A stretch of DNA of 64,000 nt from Clostridiales bacterium (GCA_017940895.1 JAGAXM010000027.1:85144-149143); one strand, 5' to 3'. Numbered from the stretch's first letter, positions 50,980 to 59,732 are shown. A program made the numbers and translations. The notes: a model not told the origin generated them from the letters alone.

Positions 50980-51636
50980 ATGAGATACAAGCTTGCGATA
51001 TTCGATCTGGACGGAACTGTCCTTAATACTATCGGAGGTCTGACGCACGCGGTTAATGCCGCGCTTGCCATGAACGGTCTGCCTGAAAGATCCCGCGACG
51101 AGGTGCAGGCGATGGTCGGCAACGGTACCCGTAAGCTTATCGAGAGAGCGCTCGGCGAGAATGCGGATCCTGCCCTGATCGCGAAAGTGTATTCCGACTA
51201 CCAGCAGTACTACGCGGATAACTGCTCTTATGATACCTTCCCGTATGACGGCGTTCCTGAGATGCTTCGCGCGCTTAATGACGCCGGCGTGAAGTGTGCT
51301 GTGGTTACGAACAAGCCCGACCTTCCTGCTCGAAAACTGATAGAAGAGCACTTCGGTACTTTGATTGCCGTGACTCACGGTAATGTCCCGGATGTGCCTG
51401 TAAAGCCCGATCCTACGTTCGTTTTTATGACGATGAAAGAGCTCGGTGTGTCTTCCGAAGATGCCGTGTATATAGGTGATTCCGATGTGGATATCAGGAC
51501 TGCGGCGGCTTCGGGTATAGACTGTATCAGCGTCGACTGGGGCTTCAGAACACATGGGTTCCTGGTGGACAACGGTGCGAAAGTAATCTGTTCTGCTCCT
51601 TCTGGATTAGCGGAGATGTTGCTTCAACAGCCTTAA
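50980..51636 (+). CDS. HAD-superfamily phosphatase, phosphoglycolate phosphatase-like
   Basis: The 218-residue cytoplasmic enzyme shows the HAD motifs: nucleophile block FDLDGTVLNT, motif II in CAVVTNKPDLPAR (Thr), motif III lysine in PVKPDPTF and motif IV YIGDSDVDIRTA. The cap domain (about 16-80) is the C1 alpha-helical type of the Gph/PpaX group. AGAGGG precedes the ATG. The exact substrate (phosphoglycolate or another small phosphate ester) cannot be read from sequence. Confidence 0.92.
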   Translation: MRYKLAIFDLDGTVLNTIGGLTHAVNAALAMNGLPERSRDEVQAMVGNGTRKLIERALGENADPALIAKVYSDYQQYYADNCSYDTFPYDGVPEMLRALNDAGVKCAVVTNKPDLPARKLIEEHFGTLIAVTHGNVPDVPVKPDPTFVFMTMKELGVSSEDAVYIGDSDVDIRTAAASGIDCISVDWGFRTHGFLVDNGAKVICSAPSGLAEMLLQQP

Positions 51637-51678
51637 AACCCTTGATTTTGTTAGCATTTTGTTAACGGGATTCTACCA

Positions 51679-51711
51679 TTGTTTAAACACGTGCAAATTG
51701 TGTGTAAACAA
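51679..51711. promoter_or_regulatory. Imperfect inverted repeat upstream of third DUF4214 gene
   Basis: TTGTTTAAACAC (51679-51690) and GTGTGTAAACAA (51700-51711) match as an inverted repeat at 11 of 12 positions with a 9-base spacer. It is about 80 bases before the ATG and could be an operator. Confidence 0.35.
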
Positions 51712-51792
51712 GAATGTAAAAGTCTTTTTATATTATTTGTTTTGGTTAAAATCCAAGTATGGGTTAACACTTATACGAAGGAGGAAAACCAT

Positions 51793-53196
51793 ATGAAAAC
51801 CACAACAAAAACAGGAAGGAAGATAGTAGGCGCATTGGTGTCGGCTGCTGTAATGATCAGCATGATACCTGCGATGGTACTCGCCGTCCCTGATCCTCAG
51901 ACTGAGACAGTCAATATCACACTTGACAGTATTGAAGGTACTGTGACTTCTTATGCTGATCAGGGAATCATTATCTCTGCTTCGGGAAGCGGGTTACTTA
52001 AGAGCGGCAGTATGTATCTGGGCTCATATAATAACGGTTGTGACTATTCCATCGCCATCGATGGTGCGGAAGGTGCCGCATATGCCGGAGGTAAGATCAG
52101 AAGCGTTACGATCACTACCGGTACTGTTGATGGATCTCAAGTTGTTTCCGTATCAGGTGATATTGAGAAGAATCCTGTCGATAAGAGTGGAGATACTCTT
52201 ACTTGGACAGGAAACGCAACTTCGATAGCGTTTACTCTTAAATATAGCGGAGGAAATGCTAAGGATCTTCCCATTATAAGCATTGCTGTTGAAGTCGAAG
52301 TTCCTGCAACCGGAATCAGTATCATTTCTTCTACAGTTCCGTTGCCGATCATCCCGGATTACAGCATCCAGGCTTACGCTGAGTTCCTGCCGTCTAATAC
52401 TACGTATTCAGAAGGTATCGTATGGTCAGGCGATAACGATTCCGTTGCTACAGTTTCTGCTGACGGTATTATTACACCCGTCGGCATAGGTACATTTACT
52501 CTTACAGCTTCCTATGCAGGTCTTGAAGATTCTGTAACTCTCGAAGTATACGATTTTACTGAAGGCGTTATCATTAATCCTTCGCAGCTTAATCTCACAG
52601 TTGACGATCAGCCTTATGCACTTGCATGCTGCATCGGTTCTGAGACAGAAACACATGATATCGGTGTTTACTGGATCTCTTATGATGAGGACGTTGCAAC
52701 AGTTGATTCCAACGGTGTGGTTACTCCCGTAGGTGTCGGTACGACAACTGTTGAAGTTTGGGTAGTCGACTACACTGTATCAAAGTTTTATTCGGCTACA
52801 TGTACCGTTAATGTATCGTTCTATTCACAGGCACAGCTCACAGAGATGTCCGTAAGAAACTTTGTCGGTACACTCTACACAAGAATCCTTCACAGAGAAT
52901 TTGATGCAGCCGGAAGAGATTCTTGGATGAGCCTGCTCATGGAGAAGGGCGGAACGGCTACTGATGTTATCCTCGGATTCTTCGGAAGTGCCGAGTACAG
53001 ATCTTACAACACAAGCAACGAAGAGTTTGTTACCACATTGTACTGGGTAATGTGCAACAGAGCCGGTACTGAAGCAGAGATCGCTGATTGGGTAGCAAAG
53101 CTTGACGGCGGTGCCACAAGAGATTCTGTCATCAGAGAGTTTGCAGCTTCTCAGGAGTGGGCTAACCTCTGCGCATTCTTTAGGGTAAACGTATAA
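51793..53196 (+). CDS. Secreted protein with two Big2-like domains and DUF4214
   Basis: The 467-residue protein has a signal peptide (TTTKTGRKIVGALVSAAVM start, cleavage near residue 32 after VLA). A beta-rich region (about 38-165) follows, then two bacterial Ig-like (Big2) domains (about 172-255 and 258-345; the repeated end pattern is VATVSADGIITPVGIGTFTL and VATVDSNGVVTPVGVGTTTV, each about 20 residues). A C-terminal DUF4214 domain (about 355-465) has LYTRILHREFDAAGRDSW and LYWVMCNRAGTEAEIADW. The ATG at 51793 has GGAGG upstream; the longer reading is rejected. The Ig-like domains suggest attachment to a surface. Confidence 0.88.
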   Translation: MKTTTKTGRKIVGALVSAAVMISMIPAMVLAVPDPQTETVNITLDSIEGTVTSYADQGIIISASGSGLLKSGSMYLGSYNNGCDYSIAIDGAEGAAYAGGKIRSVTITTGTVDGSQVVSVSGDIEKNPVDKSGDTLTWTGNATSIAFTLKYSGGNAKDLPIISIAVEVEVPATGISIISSTVPLPIIPDYSIQAYAEFLPSNTTYSEGIVWSGDNDSVATVSADGIITPVGIGTFTLTASYAGLEDSVTLEVYDFTEGVIINPSQLNLTVDDQPYALACCIGSETETHDIGVYWISYDEDVATVDSNGVVTPVGVGTTTVEVWVVDYTVSKFYSATCTVNVSFYSQAQLTEMSVRNFVGTLYTRILHREFDAAGRDSWMSLLMEKGGTATDVILGFFGSAEYRSYNTSNEEFVTTLYWVMCNRAGTEAEIADWVAKLDGGATRDSVIREFAASQEWANLCAFFRVNV

Positions 53197-53230
53197 CATT
53201 CATGCCTGTGTTATGCCATTAGGTAATAGG

Positions 53231-53256
53231 AATGCCCCGGAGTGATCCGGGGCATT
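53231..53256. terminator. Hairpin between convergent DUF4214 and ddh genes
   Basis: A perfect 11-bp stem AATGCCCCGGA (53231-53241) with TCCGGGGCATT (53246-53256), four-base loop. No strong T run on either side, so it could work as a weak terminator for both convergent genes. Confidence 0.6.
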
Positions 53257-53282
53257 CTGCTGTTTCTGAAACTTTTTAATGA

Positions 53283-54269
53283 TCAGAGCATCTTTGCTCT
53301 TAACTCCTCGTCGGAAAGGGGAGAGAGGAGAGCGGGTGCGATGTCGAATACTGTCTTGCAGCCGTAGTCACCCTTTTCGTAGAGGCGGAAAGCTGCACGT
53401 GCATAAGCGAGGATAACGGAAGCCGTGAACTCGGGGTTGGAGTCGAGCTTGAGGCTGTACTCGATGATGTGCTTGTGCTCGCCGTCGATGCCTGTTGTGC
53501 CGGAACGGAATACGAAGCCGCCGTGGTTCAGCTTGCTGTGGTTAGCTGCGAACTCTTCCTCAGAGATGAAGTGTACTGTCGTGTCGTAATCAGCGAAGTA
53601 GTTAGGCATCTCCTTGATAGTCTTCTCGATGAGAGCCTTGTCTGCGCCTTCCTCGGCAACAACGAAACACTCTCTTGTGTGCTTCTGCCTTGTTGTGAGT
53701 GTGGGGTTGGAGCCGGATCTTACGGCATCGAGAGCCTCGGGTACGGGGATAGTGTACTGCTTGCCGTTCTTAACGCCGGGGATTCTTCTGATAGCATCGG
53801 AGTGACCCTGCGAAACGCCCTTGCCCCAGAATGTGTAGTCGTGTCCCTCAGGGAGGATGCAGTTGGAATAAAGTCGCTGGAGAGAGAACATTCCGGGATC
53901 CCATCCTGCGGAGATGAGGGAAACCTTGTTAGCGCTCTTGGAAGCCTCGTCGACTGCCTTGAAGTGCTCGGGGATCTTAGCGTGTGTATCGAAACTGTCG
54001 ATAACGTTGTAAAGAGCTGCGTACTCGGGTGTTGTTACGGGAAGATCCGTAGCGGAACCGCCGCAGTTGATCATGACATCGAAGTCAGCTGTCTTGTCCT
54101 TGAGGTCGTTAACGGAGTAGACGGGAACGCCTGCTGCTCTGATCTTAAGGGAAGCAGGGTCGCGTCTTGTGAATACACCCTTGAGCTCCATGTCGGGGCA
54201 TCTTGAGATCTCGCTCTCGACGCCGCGTGCGAGGTTACCGTAACCTATGATTCCGATTCTGATTGCCAT
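53283..54269 (-). CDS. ddh: meso-Diaminopimelate dehydrogenase
   Basis: Ddh makes meso-diaminopimelate directly from tetrahydrodipicolinate and ammonia with NADPH, feeding lysine and peptidoglycan synthesis. The 328-residue protein has the Rossmann start RIGIIGYGNLARGVE, VFTRRDP (NADP 2'-phosphate contact), NCGGSATDLP, VIDSFDTHAKIPEH, SAGWDPGMFSLQRLY and GVSQGHSDAIRRI, all typical of the family. GGAGG precedes the ATG. It stands alone on the minus strand with its own promoter. Confidence 0.97.
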   Translation of the reverse strand: MAIRIGIIGYGNLARGVESEISRCPDMELKGVFTRRDPASLKIRAAGVPVYSVNDLKDKTADFDVMINCGGSATDLPVTTPEYAALYNVIDSFDTHAKIPEHFKAVDEASKSANKVSLISAGWDPGMFSLQRLYSNCILPEGHDYTFWGKGVSQGHSDAIRRIPGVKNGKQYTIPVPEALDAVRSGSNPTLTTRQKHTRECFVVAEEGADKALIEKTIKEMPNYFADYDTTVHFISEEEFAANHSKLNHGGFVFRSGTTGIDGEHKHIIEYSLKLDSNPEFTASVILAYARAAFRLYEKGDYGCKTVFDIAPALLSPLSDEELRAKML

Positions 54270-54305
54270 ATTGCGTTGCCTCCTGAGGCGAAAAATTTCT
54301 TTCAG

Positions 54306-54334
54306 ATTATAGATTATTGTTTTCAGTTTTTAAA
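54306..54334 (-). promoter_or_regulatory. Predicted ddh promoter
   Basis: On the minus strand TTTAAA (54329-54334) and TATAAT (54306-54311) are 17 bases apart, 37 bases before the ATG. Confidence 0.6.
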
Positions 54335-54401
54335 TATTTAATGTTAAGAAAAGTTGTAAAATATAAATACTTGAAGACGATAATCAAGGGAGGTGAGTAT
54401 C

Positions 54402-55010
54402 ATGTCAATCAAGATAATCACGATAAGCAGACAGTTCGGAAGCGGCGGCAGAACGATAGCTAAGACTCTTGCACAGAAGCTCGGCTACGATTATTACGAT
54501 AAGGAGATCATCGAGCAGGTCGCAGAGAAGACCGGTTTCTCGAAGGAGGTCGTAGCATCCAAGGGCGAAGAGGCTCCCGGCAAGAGTATTATCTCTTACG
54601 GATTCGAAGCACAGGCTACTCCCGGCATTATGAACGGAATGACAATGAACGACTATATCTGGTCGGTTCAGCGTAAGGTCATCAAGGATATCGCAGATTC
54701 AGGCAAGCCCTGCGTAATCGTAGGACGTTCGGCAGACTTCATCCTCAAGGATTACGACAGCATTCTCAATGTCTATATTTGTGCAGACAAGAAGTTCCGT
54801 GCAGAGCGTATCGTTAAGCTTTACGGCGAGAATGATAAGAAGCCCGAGAAGAGGCTTGATGAGAAGGATAAGAAGAGAGCTGCCAACCACAAGCATTTCA
54901 CGGATCTTGAATGGGGTTATGCTCCGAACTACGATATCTGTCTTAATTCCTCGGTCCTCGGCATCGACAAGTGCGTGGAGATCATAGAGGATCTTGTTAA
55001 GAGGGGTTAA
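54402..55010 (+). CDS. Cytidylate kinase-like protein
   Basis: The 202-residue protein is a P-loop nucleotide kinase of the cytidylate-kinase-like group: ITISRQFGSGGRTIAKTLAQ (P-loop), then LGYDYYDKEIIEQVAE, CVIVGRSADFILKD and an arginine-rich lid with AERIVKLYGENDKK, ending near a TDLEWGYAPNYDICLNSS block. True Cmk normally has the GPAGAGKST type of P-loop; this group uses a QFGSGG type and its substrate is uncertain. The ATG at 54402 has GGGAGGTGA upstream, favoured over a GTG at 54393. Confidence 0.9.
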   Translation: MSIKIITISRQFGSGGRTIAKTLAQKLGYDYYDKEIIEQVAEKTGFSKEVVASKGEEAPGKSIISYGFEAQATPGIMNGMTMNDYIWSVQRKVIKDIADSGKPCVIVGRSADFILKDYDSILNVYICADKKFRAERIVKLYGENDKKPEKRLDEKDKKRAANHKHFTDLEWGYAPNYDICLNSSVLGIDKCVEIIEDLVKRG

Positions 55011-55014
55011 CATA

Positions 55015-55043
55015 TTGACACGCTAGTTTATTTAGTGTAATAA
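55015..55043 (+). promoter_or_regulatory. Predicted promoter of the SSS symporter
   Basis: Perfect TTGACA (55015-55020) and TAATAA (55038-55043) are 17 bases apart. Expected transcription start is near 55050, just before a terminator-like hairpin. Confidence 0.6.
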
Positions 55044-55056
55044 ATTACTTCGGTAG

Positions 55057-55083
55057 GGCTGTCCTTACAAGGACAGCCTTTTT
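55057..55083 (+). terminator. Terminator or attenuator hairpin in the SSS leader
   Basis: GGCTGTCCTT (55057-55066) pairs with AAGGACAGCC (55069-55078) with a very small loop, followed by five T. It lies after the predicted promoter and before the symporter ATG at 55097, so it may end the kinase transcript or attenuate the symporter. Confidence 0.75.
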
Positions 55084-55096
55084 CATGGAGGTAGTT

Positions 55097-56644
55097 ATGT
55101 TGATCAAGATCCTGTTGTTGATCGTATTCTTCGCGGTGCTCATCGCTGTAGGTGTATTGAGCCGCAAGAGTGCGAAGAACGTTGACGGCTTCGTTCTCGG
55201 CGGAAGATCCGTCGGACCGTGGCTTACGGCTTTCGCGTATGGTACGAGTTACTTCTCGGCTGTTATCTTTATCGGTTATGCCGGACAGTTCGGCTGGAAG
55301 TTCGGTGTAGCTTCCACATGGATCGGTATCGGTAATGCCGTTATCGGTTCGCTTCTTGCATGGGTTATCCTCGGAAGAAGAACACGTCTCATGACACACA
55401 AGCTCGATTCATCCACGATGCCCGAGTTCTTTGCCAAGAGATTTAACTCCAAGAGCCTTCGCATAGGATCTTCGTTCATTGTATTCATATTCCTTATCCC
55501 TTATACAGCTTCTCTGTATAACGGTCTGTCCAGACTTTTCGAGATGGCTTTCCACGTAGACTATAAGTACTGCATCATCGCGATGGCAGTGCTCACGGGT
55601 ATCTATGTTATCGTAGGAGGCTACATGGCTACTGCGATCAACGACTTTATTCAGGGCATCATCATGCTGATCGGTATCGTCGCAGTTATCGTTGCTGTTC
55701 TTAATGTTAACGGCGGCTTCATGGGCTCCATGATCGAGCTCGCGAAGATTCCCGGTGATTTCCCCGAGTACAACGGTGCGTATACTTCTTTCGTAGGACC
55801 GCTGCCGTTCGACCTTCTCGGTGTTGTTATCCTTACATCCCTCGGTACATGGGGTCTTCCTCAGATGGTTCAGAAGTTCTATGCCATCAAGCACGAGGAT
55901 GCTATCCGTAAGGGTACGATCATCTCCACATTCTTCGCTATCATCGTAGCAGGCGGCTGCTACTTCCTCGGAGGCTTCGGAAGACTCTTCCTTACACCCG
56001 ATGAGGTAAAGGAGATGGGCTTCGATGCTATCGTTCCTTCGATGCTCTCGACACTGCCTGACATCCTCATAGCAGTTGTTGTTATCCTCGTTCTTTCCGC
56101 ATCAATGTCCACACTGTCCTCGCTGGTTCTTACATCAAGCTCCACGCTGACACTGGACTTCATCTCCGGAACTGTTGTTAAGAACATGAAGGAGACAAGC
56201 AAGCTTATCTGCCTGCGTGTGCTCGTAGTAGTGTTCATCATCATCTCTTCCGTGATCGCATTGATCCAGTACAGATCCAACGTTACGTTCATCGCACAGC
56301 TCATGGGCGTATCCTGGGGTGCTCTTGCAGGTGCATTCCTCGCTCCGTTCCTCTTCAGCCTTTACTGGAAGAGAACAACGAAAGCATCATGCTGGGTTTG
56401 CTTCCTGTTCGGTTCCGTGCTCATGATCTGCAACATGCTGTTCAGAGCATCTTTCCCTACGGTTCTGCAGTCACCCATCAACTGCGGTGCATTCGCAATG
56501 CTTGCAGGATTCATCATTGTTCCCGTATTCAGCCTGATCTCCAAGGCTCCTGACAAGAAGCTTATCGATGAAGCATTCTCAAGCTATGAGAGACCTGTTA
56601 CGGTTATGTCCAAGAACATCCTCGAGGAAGCTGAAGAAGAGTAA
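55097..56644 (+). CDS. Sodium:solute symporter (SSS family)
   Basis: SSS proteins import a solute with Na+. The 515-residue protein has about 13 membrane segments, an early block DGFVLGGRSVGPWLTAFAYG and the family pattern GVSWGALAGAFLAPFLF, which support PutP/PanF-like relatives. Solute unknown (proline, pantothenate and sialic acid transporters share the family). The ATG at 55097 is preferred over the ATG at 55085 because GGAGG lies between them. An intrinsic terminator follows. Confidence 0.9.
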   Translation: MLIKILLLIVFFAVLIAVGVLSRKSAKNVDGFVLGGRSVGPWLTAFAYGTSYFSAVIFIGYAGQFGWKFGVASTWIGIGNAVIGSLLAWVILGRRTRLMTHKLDSSTMPEFFAKRFNSKSLRIGSSFIVFIFLIPYTASLYNGLSRLFEMAFHVDYKYCIIAMAVLTGIYVIVGGYMATAINDFIQGIIMLIGIVAVIVAVLNVNGGFMGSMIELAKIPGDFPEYNGAYTSFVGPLPFDLLGVVILTSLGTWGLPQMVQKFYAIKHEDAIRKGTIISTFFAIIVAGGCYFLGGFGRLFLTPDEVKEMGFDAIVPSMLSTLPDILIAVVVILVLSASMSTLSSLVLTSSSTLTLDFISGTVVKNMKETSKLICLRVLVVVFIIISSVIALIQYRSNVTFIAQLMGVSWGALAGAFLAPFLFSLYWKRTTKASCWVCFLFGSVLMICNMLFRASFPTVLQSPINCGAFAMLAGFIIVPVFSLISKAPDKKLIDEAFSSYERPVTVMSKNILEEAEEE

Positions 56645-56669
56645 TCTTCTGAGAATAATCGAAAATAAG

Positions 56670-56703
56670 AAGAACCCTTGTCATAATCGGCAAGGGTTCT
56701 TTA
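56670..56703. terminator. Two-way terminator between SSS gene and tRNA-Ala
   Basis: AAGAACCCTTG (56670-56680) pairs perfectly with CAAGGGTTCTT (56691-56701), ten-base loop. It lies 4 bases past the 3' end of the minus-strand tRNA, so it can serve both sides. Confidence 0.85.
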
Positions 56704-56705
56704 AT

Positions 56706-56781
56706 TGGTGGAGCGTACGGGGATCGAACCCGTGACCTCTACGCTGCCAGCGTAGCGCTCTCCCAGCTGAGCTAACGCCCC
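56706..56781 (-). tRNA. tRNA-Ala (anticodon GGC)
   Basis: A 76-base cloverleaf with encoded CCA. Acceptor stem GGGGCGT with ACGCTCC (one G-T pair), D stem GCTC/GAGC, anticodon stem CTACG/CGTAG with loop CTGGCAG giving GGC, and T stem ACGGG/CCCGT with loop TTCGATC. It reads alanine codons GCC and GCU. Confidence 0.97.
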
Positions 56782-56844
56782 AAAGCAACGGGATGATTAT
56801 AACATCAGGGTTTAAGGCCATGCAAGATAATTAATATATTATTC

Positions 56845-56873
56845 TTATTTGCTTGAAGTTGTTAAGTTATAAT
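56845..56873 (+). promoter_or_regulatory. Predicted promoter directly at the RsbU-type gene
   Basis: TTATTT (56845-56850) and a perfect TATAAT (56868-56873) are 17 bases apart. The ATG at 56881 begins seven bases after the -10 box, so the transcript is probably leaderless or has another start. Confidence 0.55.
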
Positions 56874-56880
56874 TACATGT

Positions 56881-59076
56881 ATGCAGACATTATTCGGAAT
56901 AAAGTTAGGCGGTCTTAAACAGAAAATCGTGAGCCTGGTCATAGTGATCTTCCTCATTATGATCATTTTCATTACGATTGTTTCTGTTTACAGAACCAGA
57001 TACCTTTCTAATATTGTCAGCTCCACAAGGGAAGAACAGCAGATCGCTTTGGGCGAAGTATCGGCGGATACCATACATGAAGTGCTCGATACTTCTATGA
57101 CCAAGTCGAATGATCTTCAGGCATTTATTGCCGATGATATGTTCAGCGAGATCGAGACTGATGTACTGACTTTGCAGGCGCTTGCCGAAGGATATTTCCA
57201 GCATAAGGGCTCTTATGAATATGCACCGATCCTGCCGCCGGATCCGTCTCGCGACGGCGAGGTAACTGCCCAGGCTCTGTGGGATGATACTGTTGAAGAT
57301 TACACAGAGTCCGAATACCTTGAAGTTGCGGTTCAGATGGGCAATACCATGGTCGCCATGTGTACGAATGCGGGCTATATGGATAACTGCTACATCGGCT
57401 TCGAAGACGGAACTTCGCTGTGCGTAGATGCTTTCTCAGCAAATAAATACGATGAAGACGGCAATATCATTTATTTCCCTGCAAGGCAGAGGACCTGGTA
57501 TCAGGATGCTATCTATATCAATGACGTCACTTTCTCGGGTGTTATCTATGACACATTCTCGGGAAGATCCTGTGTAACATGTTCAGCTCCCGTATTCGTA
57601 AACGGCGAACTCATAGGTGTTGTAGGTATCGATCTGTTCCTTGATGAACTTGAGACTTATGTTGAGCAGTCCGATCAGACCAGCGGCTTCCTTTGCATAG
57701 TCAATGATGAGGGGCAGGTTATTTTCGCGCCGGACGGCAACGGGCTTTTCGAGGTGGAGTCGCAGGAAGAGGCGGAAGACTTACGCTATTCCGATAACGC
57801 GGATCTTGCAGGGTTCGTGATCGAGTCCCTGTACTACAGCACGGGGTTTCGCGAGATCACGGTGAACGGCGAAGACTACTATATGGTCGGAAGTCCGATC
57901 CCGACAGTCGGCTGGGCTGCGATTTCCGTAGTCGAGAAGGATCTTACCGAGGTTCCTACGAATCTGATGCTCGAAGAATATGACCGCATCAACGACGAAG
58001 CACAGACCAATTACAGAGCGGCGCAGACCAAGCTTCTGATCCTGTCGGCGATAATGATCTTCCTGATCGTTCTTGCCGGAATGATCGCGGTGCTGATGTT
58101 GTCAGACAGGATCGTTAAGCCGATCGAGTCGATGACACAGGACATCATTGAAGGTGCAACGACCGGCAAGATGTTCGAGATGAAAGAACTATACAACACG
58201 AATGACGAGATCGAGGTGCTCGCCGCGTCATTCGACGATCTGTCGAAGAAGACGAAGGCATATATCACCGAGATCACCGAGAATACGAAGATGAAGGAGC
58301 GTATCAGTACTGAGCTCTCGCTCGCGGCTCAGATACAGGAAGCAATGCTCCCGCATAAGTTCCCGCCGTTCCCGGATAGACATGAATTCGATATTTATGC
58401 CGTAATGGATCCGGCAAGGGAAGTAGGCGGAGACTTCTACGACTTCTTCATGATCGACGACGATCATATCGGACTTGTAATGGCTGACGTAGCAGGAAAG
58501 GGAATACCTGCGGCGCTTTACATGATGATATCCAAGACCATCCTTCAGAGCTGCGCGATGTTGGGTGTTCCGGTATCGGAGGTCTTAAGAAGAACCAACA
58601 ACGCTCTTTGCTACGACGAAGACGTGGATATGTTTGTTACTGTTTGGGTCGGTGTCCTTCAGATCTCTACAGGTAAGCTTACCGCATGTAACGCGGGTCA
58701 TGAGTATCCCGTAATAAAGAGGGCGGACGGCTCTTTTGAAGTCTATAAGGACAAGCACAGTCTCGCGATCGGAGCGATGCCCACGACGAGATTCACTTCA
58801 TATGAGATTGATATTAACAAAGGCGACACACTTTTCTTGTATACTGATGGTGTGCCCGAAGCAACTGACGGCAACGAGAAGATGTTCGGGCAGGAGCGTA
58901 TGCTCGAAGCTTTGAACAGCGATCCCGATGCGGATCCCACGACGCTTCTTAAGAATGTACAGAAGGCGGTCGCCGAATTCGTTAAGGATGCGGAACAGTT
59001 TGATGACCTGACGATGCTCGCTTTCGAGTATCACGGACCTGATAAAAAACAAGAGAGGGGTAATGACCATGACTAA
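56881..59076 (+). CDS. RsbU/SpoIIE-type PP2C phosphatase with dCache and HAMP
   Basis: This membrane sensor dephosphorylates a STAS-domain partner in response to an outside signal. The 731-residue protein has a first membrane segment (about residues 14-38), a large external dCache-like sensor (about 45-370, with QRTWYQDAIY and GVVGIDLFLDELE), a second membrane segment (about 382-404) and a HAMP domain. A coiled coil (to about 470) and the PP2C domain (about 485-720) follow: EVGGDFYDFFMIDDDHIGLV, MADVAGKGIPAALYM, NAGHEYPV, LYTDGVPEA and DDLTMLAF, all metal-binding blocks present. It heads a five-gene partner-switching operon. No ribosome site is seen before the ATG. Confidence 0.92.
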   Translation: MQTLFGIKLGGLKQKIVSLVIVIFLIMIIFITIVSVYRTRYLSNIVSSTREEQQIALGEVSADTIHEVLDTSMTKSNDLQAFIADDMFSEIETDVLTLQALAEGYFQHKGSYEYAPILPPDPSRDGEVTAQALWDDTVEDYTESEYLEVAVQMGNTMVAMCTNAGYMDNCYIGFEDGTSLCVDAFSANKYDEDGNIIYFPARQRTWYQDAIYINDVTFSGVIYDTFSGRSCVTCSAPVFVNGELIGVVGIDLFLDELETYVEQSDQTSGFLCIVNDEGQVIFAPDGNGLFEVESQEEAEDLRYSDNADLAGFVIESLYYSTGFREITVNGEDYYMVGSPIPTVGWAAISVVEKDLTEVPTNLMLEEYDRINDEAQTNYRAAQTKLLILSAIMIFLIVLAGMIAVLMLSDRIVKPIESMTQDIIEGATTGKMFEMKELYNTNDEIEVLAASFDDLSKKTKAYITEITENTKMKERISTELSLAAQIQEAMLPHKFPPFPDRHEFDIYAVMDPAREVGGDFYDFFMIDDDHIGLVMADVAGKGIPAALYMMISKTILQSCAMLGVPVSEVLRRTNNALCYDEDVDMFVTVWVGVLQISTGKLTACNAGHEYPVIKRADGSFEVYKDKHSLAIGAMPTTRFTSYEIDINKGDTLFLYTDGVPEATDGNEKMFGQERMLEALNSDPDADPTTLLKNVQKAVAEFVKDAEQFDDLTMLAFEYHGPDKKQERGNDHD

Positions 59077-59680
59077 AACGACAATTGCAGTTGACAGCTC
59101 TAACAGAAGCTTAGCAGAGGCTATCAAGCTTACGGCCGATGCAGGAACAAACGCAGGACTTGATAATGCCCAGAACCTGCGTCTCCGTCTGCTCGTGGAG
59201 GAACTTATCGGCCTTCTTCGCGGTATCGCAGGCGATCTCAAGGCAGATTACACTATCGAGGAAGAGAACAAGAAGTTTACTTTGCACCTGAAGGGCGAGG
59301 TCAGACTTGATAAGAAGATGCACGACCAGCTCATCGAGTCTTCTACTAACGGCAAGAATGCCGCTGCCAAGGGCTTTACGGGCAGACTTCGCGCAATGAT
59401 CGGCACCATGCTGCTTCCGGGTACGCTCGGAAATACTTTCGTGACAGGCTTTTCGATGGGTCTCATGAACATGGGCAGCCCCGTCGCAAGCGTAGATTCC
59501 ATCGCAGGCACCAACGCTTACCTGTGGTCCATGGAGAAGTACGTTAACGCCGTTAAGGAGAGCGACAGCAAAGAAGAGTGGGACGCACTCGAGCGCTCGA
59601 TCCTCGTAAATGCCGCCGATGACGTTAAGGTCAGCATCGTCGGAAATGACGTTGAGATCATCATTGAGAAGCAATTTTAA
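59069..59680 (+). CDS. Partner-switching accessory protein X, paralogue 1
   Basis: The 203-residue protein has no recognised family but is clearly homologous to the protein at 60043. Shared features are RLRLLVEELIGLLRGIAGD, an IEEENKKFTLHLKGE strand pair, the block STNGKNAAAKGFTGRLRAM and a C-terminal EEWDALERSILVNAADDVK. The LRLLVEE stretch recalls the N-box helix of GHKL kinases, but the nucleotide-binding G1 and G2 motifs are missing. It follows the phosphatase, overlapping it by 8 bases (GAGGGG upstream of the ATG at 59069), and precedes the STAS gene. A binding or regulatory role in the switch is inferred. Confidence 0.7.
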   Translation: MTKTTIAVDSSNRSLAEAIKLTADAGTNAGLDNAQNLRLRLLVEELIGLLRGIAGDLKADYTIEEENKKFTLHLKGEVRLDKKMHDQLIESSTNGKNAAAKGFTGRLRAMIGTMLLPGTLGNTFVTGFSMGLMNMGSPVASVDSIAGTNAYLWSMEKYVNAVKESDSKEEWDALERSILVNAADDVKVSIVGNDVEIIIEKQF

Positions 59681-59697
59681 TAAAAAATAATTTATTG

Positions 59698-59703
59698 TAT
59701 AAT
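59698..59703 (+). promoter_or_regulatory. Possible internal promoter before the STAS gene
   Basis: TATAAT at 59698 with a weak TTTTAA 17 bases upstream lies in the 52-base gap before the STAS gene. It would allow the last three genes to be made without the phosphatase. Confidence 0.35.
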
Positions 59704-59732
59704 CATTAATATTTCATCTAAGGAGAAGTTAA

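Noticed and set aside
51679..51792. Extended N-terminus of the Big2/DUF4214 protein
   Set aside because: The extra 38 residues precede a good ribosome site and signal peptide and would overlap the AT-rich promoter region.
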